Positions 60,722 to 64,000 of a stretch of 64,000 bases of DNA are shown here, piece by piece. A model generated the notes under the pieces. That model did no database searches, had not been told where the DNA came from, and saw nothing but the letters and a program-made list of their open reading frames with translations. The stretch's first letter is position 1; every line of letters starts with the position of its first letter. This DNA is from Aestuariibaculum suncheonense (GTDB taxonomy: Bacteria > Bacteroidota > Bacteroidia > Flavobacteriales > Flavobacteriaceae). The translations under genes were made by a program, and so were the position numbers. Where the stretch lies: positions 1 to 64,000 of the forward strand of contig NZ_JACVXC010000008.1 in NCBI RefSeq assembly GCF_014596935.1, written 5' to 3'.

Positions 60722-62989
60722 ATGGCATTTGATATTGAAATGATTAAAGGCGTTTATTCCAGAATGGCAGAGCGCGTTGATACCGCTCGTAAAGTTGTGG
60801 GGAAACCTTTAACGCTTTCTGAGAAAATATTGTATAATCACCTATGGGATGGTAATCCAACTACCGCATTTACAAGAGGTAAAGATTATGTCGATTTCGC
60901 TCCAGATAGAATCGCATGTCAGGATGCTACAGCGCAGATGGCTTTATTGCAATTTATGCAAGCTGGAAAAAGTAAAGTTGCGGTGCCAACTACTGTACAT
61001 TGCGACCATTTAATTCAGGCAAAAGATGGTGCTGCTGCCGATTTAAAACATGCGAATAGTGTAAGTAGTGAAGTCTTTAACTTTTTAGAGTCTGTTTCAA
61101 ATAAATATGGCATTGGTTTCTGGAAACCAGGAGCCGGTATTATTCACCAGGTTGTTTTGGAAAATTATGCATTTCCGGGAGGGATGATGATTGGAACCGA
61201 TTCACATACGGTAAATGCTGGTGGCTTAGGTATGGTGGCTATTGGTGTTGGTGGTGCCGATGCCGTAGACGTTATGGCAGGTATGGCTTGGGAACTTAAG
61301 TTTCCGAAACTTATTGGGGTCAAGTTAACTGGTAAATTATCAGGTTGGACTGCTCCTAAAGATGTGATATTAAAAGTAGCTGAAATTCTTACTGTAAAGG
61401 GAGGAACTGGAGCTATTGTTGAATATTTCGGACCTGGAGCAACGGCTATGTCTTGTACTGGTAAAGGAACTATTTGCAATATGGGAGCCGAAATTGGAGC
61501 AACCACATCGACCTTTGGTTACGATGAATCTATGGAGCGTTACCTGCGTTCTACCGAAAGAGCTGATGTGGCCGACGCAGCGAATAAAGTAAAGGATTAT
61601 TTAACTGCCGATCCTGAAGTTTATGCTAATCCTGAGCAGTATTTTGATCAGGTTATTGAAATTAATTTGTCTGAATTAAATCCGTTATTAAACGGTCCGT
61701 TTACACCCGATTTATCAACTCCGGCAGGAAAGGAAATGGGCGAGAAAGCAAAAGCCAACGATTGGCCAATGGTTGTGGAATGGGGATTAATTGGGTCTTG
61801 TACAAACTCCTCGTATGAAGATTTATCGCGTGCATCATCCATAGCTCAACAAGCCATCGATAAAGGACTTAAAATGAAATCTGAATTAGGAATCAATCCA
61901 GGTTCTGAACAAGTTCGTTATACTGCAGAACGCGATGGTATTCTTGAGGTTTTTGAAAAATTGGATGCTAAAATATTTACAAATGCTTGTGGACCATGTA
62001 TTGGGCAGTGGGCACGTTACAGTGATCCTAAAAATGCACCAAAAAATAGCATAGTACATTCGTTCAACAGAAACTTTGCTAAACGTGCCGATGGTAATCC
62101 AAATACCCATGCTTTTGTGGCTTCTCCAGAATTAACAGCAGCTATTGCAATTGCAGGTCGTTTGGATTTCAATCCGATGACAGATAAGTTAATTAACGAA
62201 AATGGAGAAGAAGTTATGTTTGAAGAACCAACAGGATGGGAATTACCTCCAAAAGGTTTTGAAGTTAAAGATAATGGATATTTGGAACCAGAGAAAGACG
62301 GAAGCCATGTACATGTTAAGGTTGATCCAAACTCGGAAAGGCTTCAGTTATTAACGCCATTCACACCAATTGGTGATGAGATTAAAGGTGCTAAATTATT
62401 GATTAAAGCTTTTGGGAAATGTACGACAGACCATATTTCTATGGCTGGGCCTTGGTTGCGTTTCCGTGGTCATTTAGATAATATTTCTAATAACTGTTTA
62501 ATTGGAGCAGTGAATGCTTATAATCAGCAAACAAACTTTGTTAAAAATCAATTAACCGGAGAGTATGGCGGCGTACCAGATGTACAGCGTCAATACAAAA
62601 AGGAAGGTATTAAAACAGTTGTGGTTGGTGATCATAACTACGGTGAAGGATCTTCTCGAGAGCATGCGGCTATGGAACCAAGGCATCTTGGAGTTGCTGC
62701 TGTGATTGTCAAGTCATTTGCACGTATTCACGAAACCAATCTTAAAAAGCAAGGTATGTTAGGTTTGACTTTTGATAATGAATCTGATTACGATTTAATT
62801 CAGGAGGATGATACGTTTAACTTCCTAGATTTAAATGAATTTGCACCAGATAAACAGTTAACTTTAGAGGTTGTTCATGCTGATGGTAGCAAAGATGTTA
62901 TCAAGTTAAATCACACTTATAATGATGCTCAAATAGCATGGTATAAGGCAGGATCGGCATTAAATCTTATTGCAGCTCAAAATGCCTAA
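60722..62989 (+). CDS. acnA: Aconitate hydratase, mitochondrial/AcnA-like
   Basis: 755 residues from ATG 60722. A second, unrelated-architecture aconitase directly after acnB. Catalytic domains come first and the swivel domain last. [32 protein letters not shown] is the canonical active-site block, and cluster cysteines lie in [10 protein letters not shown] and CGPCIGQW. The C-terminal swivel has [22 protein letters not shown] with the substrate Ser-Arg. It makes isocitrate from citrate. A terminator stands between acnB and this gene, and one follows it. Confidence 0.95.
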   Translation: MAFDIEMIKGVYSRMAERVDTARKVVGKPLTLSEKILYNHLWDGNPTTAFTRGKDYVDFAPDRIACQDATAQMALLQFMQAGKSKVAVPTTVHCDHLIQAKDGAAADLKHANSVSSEVFNFLESVSNKYGIGFWKPGAGIIHQVVLENYAFPGGMMIGTDSHTVNAGGLGMVAIGVGGADAVDVMAGMAWELKFPKLIGVKLTGKLSGWTAPKDVILKVAEILTVKGGTGAIVEYFGPGATAMSCTGKGTICNMGAEIGATTSTFGYDESMERYLRSTERADVADAANKVKDYLTADPEVYANPEQYFDQVIEINLSELNPLLNGPFTPDLSTPAGKEMGEKAKANDWPMVVEWGLIGSCTNSSYEDLSRASSIAQQAIDKGLKMKSELGINPGSEQVRYTAERDGILEVFEKLDAKIFTNACGPCIGQWARYSDPKNAPKNSIVHSFNRNFAKRADGNPNTHAFVASPELTAAIAIAGRLDFNPMTDKLINENGEEVMFEEPTGWELPPKGFEVKDNGYLEPEKDGSHVHVKVDPNSERLQLLTPFTPIGDEIKGAKLLIKAFGKCTTDHISMAGPWLRFRGHLDNISNNCLIGAVNAYNQQTNFVKNQLTGEYGGVPDVQRQYKKEGIKTVVVGDHNYGEGSSREHAAMEPRHLGVAAVIVKSFARIHETNLKKQGMLGLTFDNESDYDLIQEDDTFNFLDLNEFAPDKQLTLEVVHADGSKDVIKLNHTYNDAQIAWYKAGSALNLIAAQNA

Positions 62990-63008
62990 TAGATATAAAA
63001 TGAATTTA

Positions 63009-63037
63009 AAATCCAGCTTAACGGCTGGATTTTTTGT
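63009..63037 (+). terminator. Intrinsic terminator after acnA
   Basis: 9-bp perfect arms (63009-63017 and 63024-63032), a 6-nt loop, then a T-run. Confidence 0.85.
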
Positions 63038-63093
63038 TTTACATCCCTAACTAAAAAACATTTATAATTGTACTTTTACCAAAACATTTTACT

Positions 63094-63867
63094 ATGAATT
63101 CCAGAGCAGATCAACTTAAAGCATTTGATAGATTATTAACTATTATGGATGAACTGAGAGCGCAGTGTCCATGGGATAAAAAGCAAACCATGGAAACGCT
63201 TCGTCATTTAACTATTGAAGAAACCTACGAGTTAGGCGATGCTATCTTAGATAATGATCTGGAAGAGGTTAAAAAGGAATTAGGAGATGTACTGCTTCAT
63301 ATTGTATTTTATAGTAAAATAGGTAGTGAAACCAACGATTTCGATATTGCCGATGTATGTAATAGTATTTGCGAAAAATTAATCAGCAGACACCCGCATA
63401 TTTATGGCGATGTAAAAGTTGAAAATGAAGAAGATGTTAAGCGTAATTGGGAAAACTTAAAGCTTAAAGAAGGGAAGAAGAGTGTTTTAGAAGGCGTACC
63501 TAATAGCTTGCCAGCTCTGGTTAAAGCCAATAGAATTCAGGAAAAAGTAGCAGGCGTAGGATTCGATTGGGAAGAGCCCAATCAAGTCTGGGAAAAGGTA
63601 GAAGAGGAACTTCAGGAATTAAAAACTGAAATCGATTCGAATAATACCGATGCTATAGAAAGTGAATTTGGCGATGTGTTATTTTCAATGGTAAATTATG
63701 CCAGATTTTTAAATGTGAATCCTGAAAATGCCTTAGAGCGCACTAATAAAAAATTCTCAAAGCGGTTCAAATATCTGGAGGAGAAAGCACAGGCCTTGAA
63801 TAAACCTTTGAAAGAAATGACCTTAGCAGAAATGGATGTCTTTTGGGAAGAAGCAAAAAAGTTATAA
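63094..63867 (+). CDS. mazG: Nucleoside triphosphate pyrophosphohydrolase MazG
   Basis: Hydrolyses (d)NTPs to (d)NMPs and pyrophosphate, house-cleaning or stringent-response balancing. 257 residues with two MazG domains. The first carries LRHLTIEETYELGDAILDNDLEEVKKELGDVLLHIVF with the EExxE...ExxD metal site; the second carries KVEEELQELKTEIDSNNTDAIESEFGDVLFSMVNYARF. The ending ALNKPLKEMTLAEMDVFWEEAKKL is typical. ATG 63094. A TACTTTTA -7-like word lies about 15 nt before it. Confidence 0.95.
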   Translation: MNSRADQLKAFDRLLTIMDELRAQCPWDKKQTMETLRHLTIEETYELGDAILDNDLEEVKKELGDVLLHIVFYSKIGSETNDFDIADVCNSICEKLISRHPHIYGDVKVENEEDVKRNWENLKLKEGKKSVLEGVPNSLPALVKANRIQEKVAGVGFDWEEPNQVWEKVEEELQELKTEIDSNNTDAIESEFGDVLFSMVNYARFLNVNPENALERTNKKFSKRFKYLEEKAQALNKPLKEMTLAEMDVFWEEAKKL

Positions 63868-64000
63868 AAGACTTTGAAAAAATGTTGACTTTCAGAACGA
63901 TACATTGATATATTTCTAAAATTATTCACCTGAAATTTCAATACAAAAAAATTAAAAATATTGTGGCAGGTATCGATTTTAATTCTTTTAGAATCGATTA
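63868..64000. other. 3' edge, non-coding
   Basis: 133 bp after mazG. It ends with an imperfect inverted repeat around atcgatt/aatcgat (about 63973-63998) that could be part of a terminator. No gene can be called before the edge. Confidence 0.4.

Overview
The window looks like a chromosomal segment of a marine-type Flavobacteriaceae bacterium (Bacteroidota; Formosa/Tamlana/Algibacter-like). The DNA is AT-rich. Several genes are preceded by the Bacteroidota promoter type TTG-N19-21-TAnnTTTG, and Shine-Dalgarno sequences are not obvious. Gene content is typical of the group: a PorV/PorQ-type type IX secretion protein, an Lnb-like (DUF4105) lipoprotein acyltransferase, TonB-dependent receptors with carboxypeptidase-regulatory-like N-domains, an extended NusB, a cyclophilin-FKBP fusion and many small lipoproteins. 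No tRNA, rRNA, CRISPR, phage or insertion sequence was recognised.

Layout. 0-5.6 kb: cell-envelope genes (Lnb-like protein, PorV/PorQ-like protein, pssA, DUF808 membrane protein, lptB, AhpD-like protein). 5.6-6.1 kb: a non-coding array of REP-like hairpins, degenerate low-complexity sequence and a 7-bp tandem repeat. 6.1-18.5 kb: tatC-kdsD, recQ, an AT-rich orphan, the PPIase fusion, small enzymes, csaA, a PUR-family protein, an ABC exporter and the nusB-DUF1573-yajC cluster. 19-23 kb: a compact proline pathway (GNAT, 63-aa protein, proC, proB, proA) behind a strong promoter and a long structured leader. 23-35 kb: YdeI-like protein, AsmA-like protein, AraC regulator, DUF983 protein, sulfatase, pepT, pyrD and an HMG-CoA lyase. 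35-50 kb: two likely iron-responsive transport loci flanking guaB. 50-64 kb: a fatty-acid-hydroxylase-like protein, three SurA/PpiC-like periplasmic proteins, moxR, an acyltransferase with no normal start codon, two different aconitases (acnB, acnA) and mazG.

The most interesting part is 35.2-41.6 kb: DUF4856 lipoprotein, imelysin-like lipoprotein, HTTM (vitamin-K-carboxylase-like) membrane protein, TonB-dependent receptor. The promoter is bracketed by two copies of a 15-bp 7-1-7 element. Strong hairpins lie between the first three genes, and the last two overlap by 20 bp. The same element, in the same place relative to the promoter, recurs before the siderophore-receptor/PepSY pair at 46.2 kb, so both loci are probably controlled by one Fur-like regulator. 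The chemistry of the cassette, with an imelysin whose usual GxHxxE motif is altered and an HTTM enzyme, is not known to me. Starts were moved from TTG/GTG to downstream ATG codons where promoter position or family length favoured this; each case is explained in its entry.
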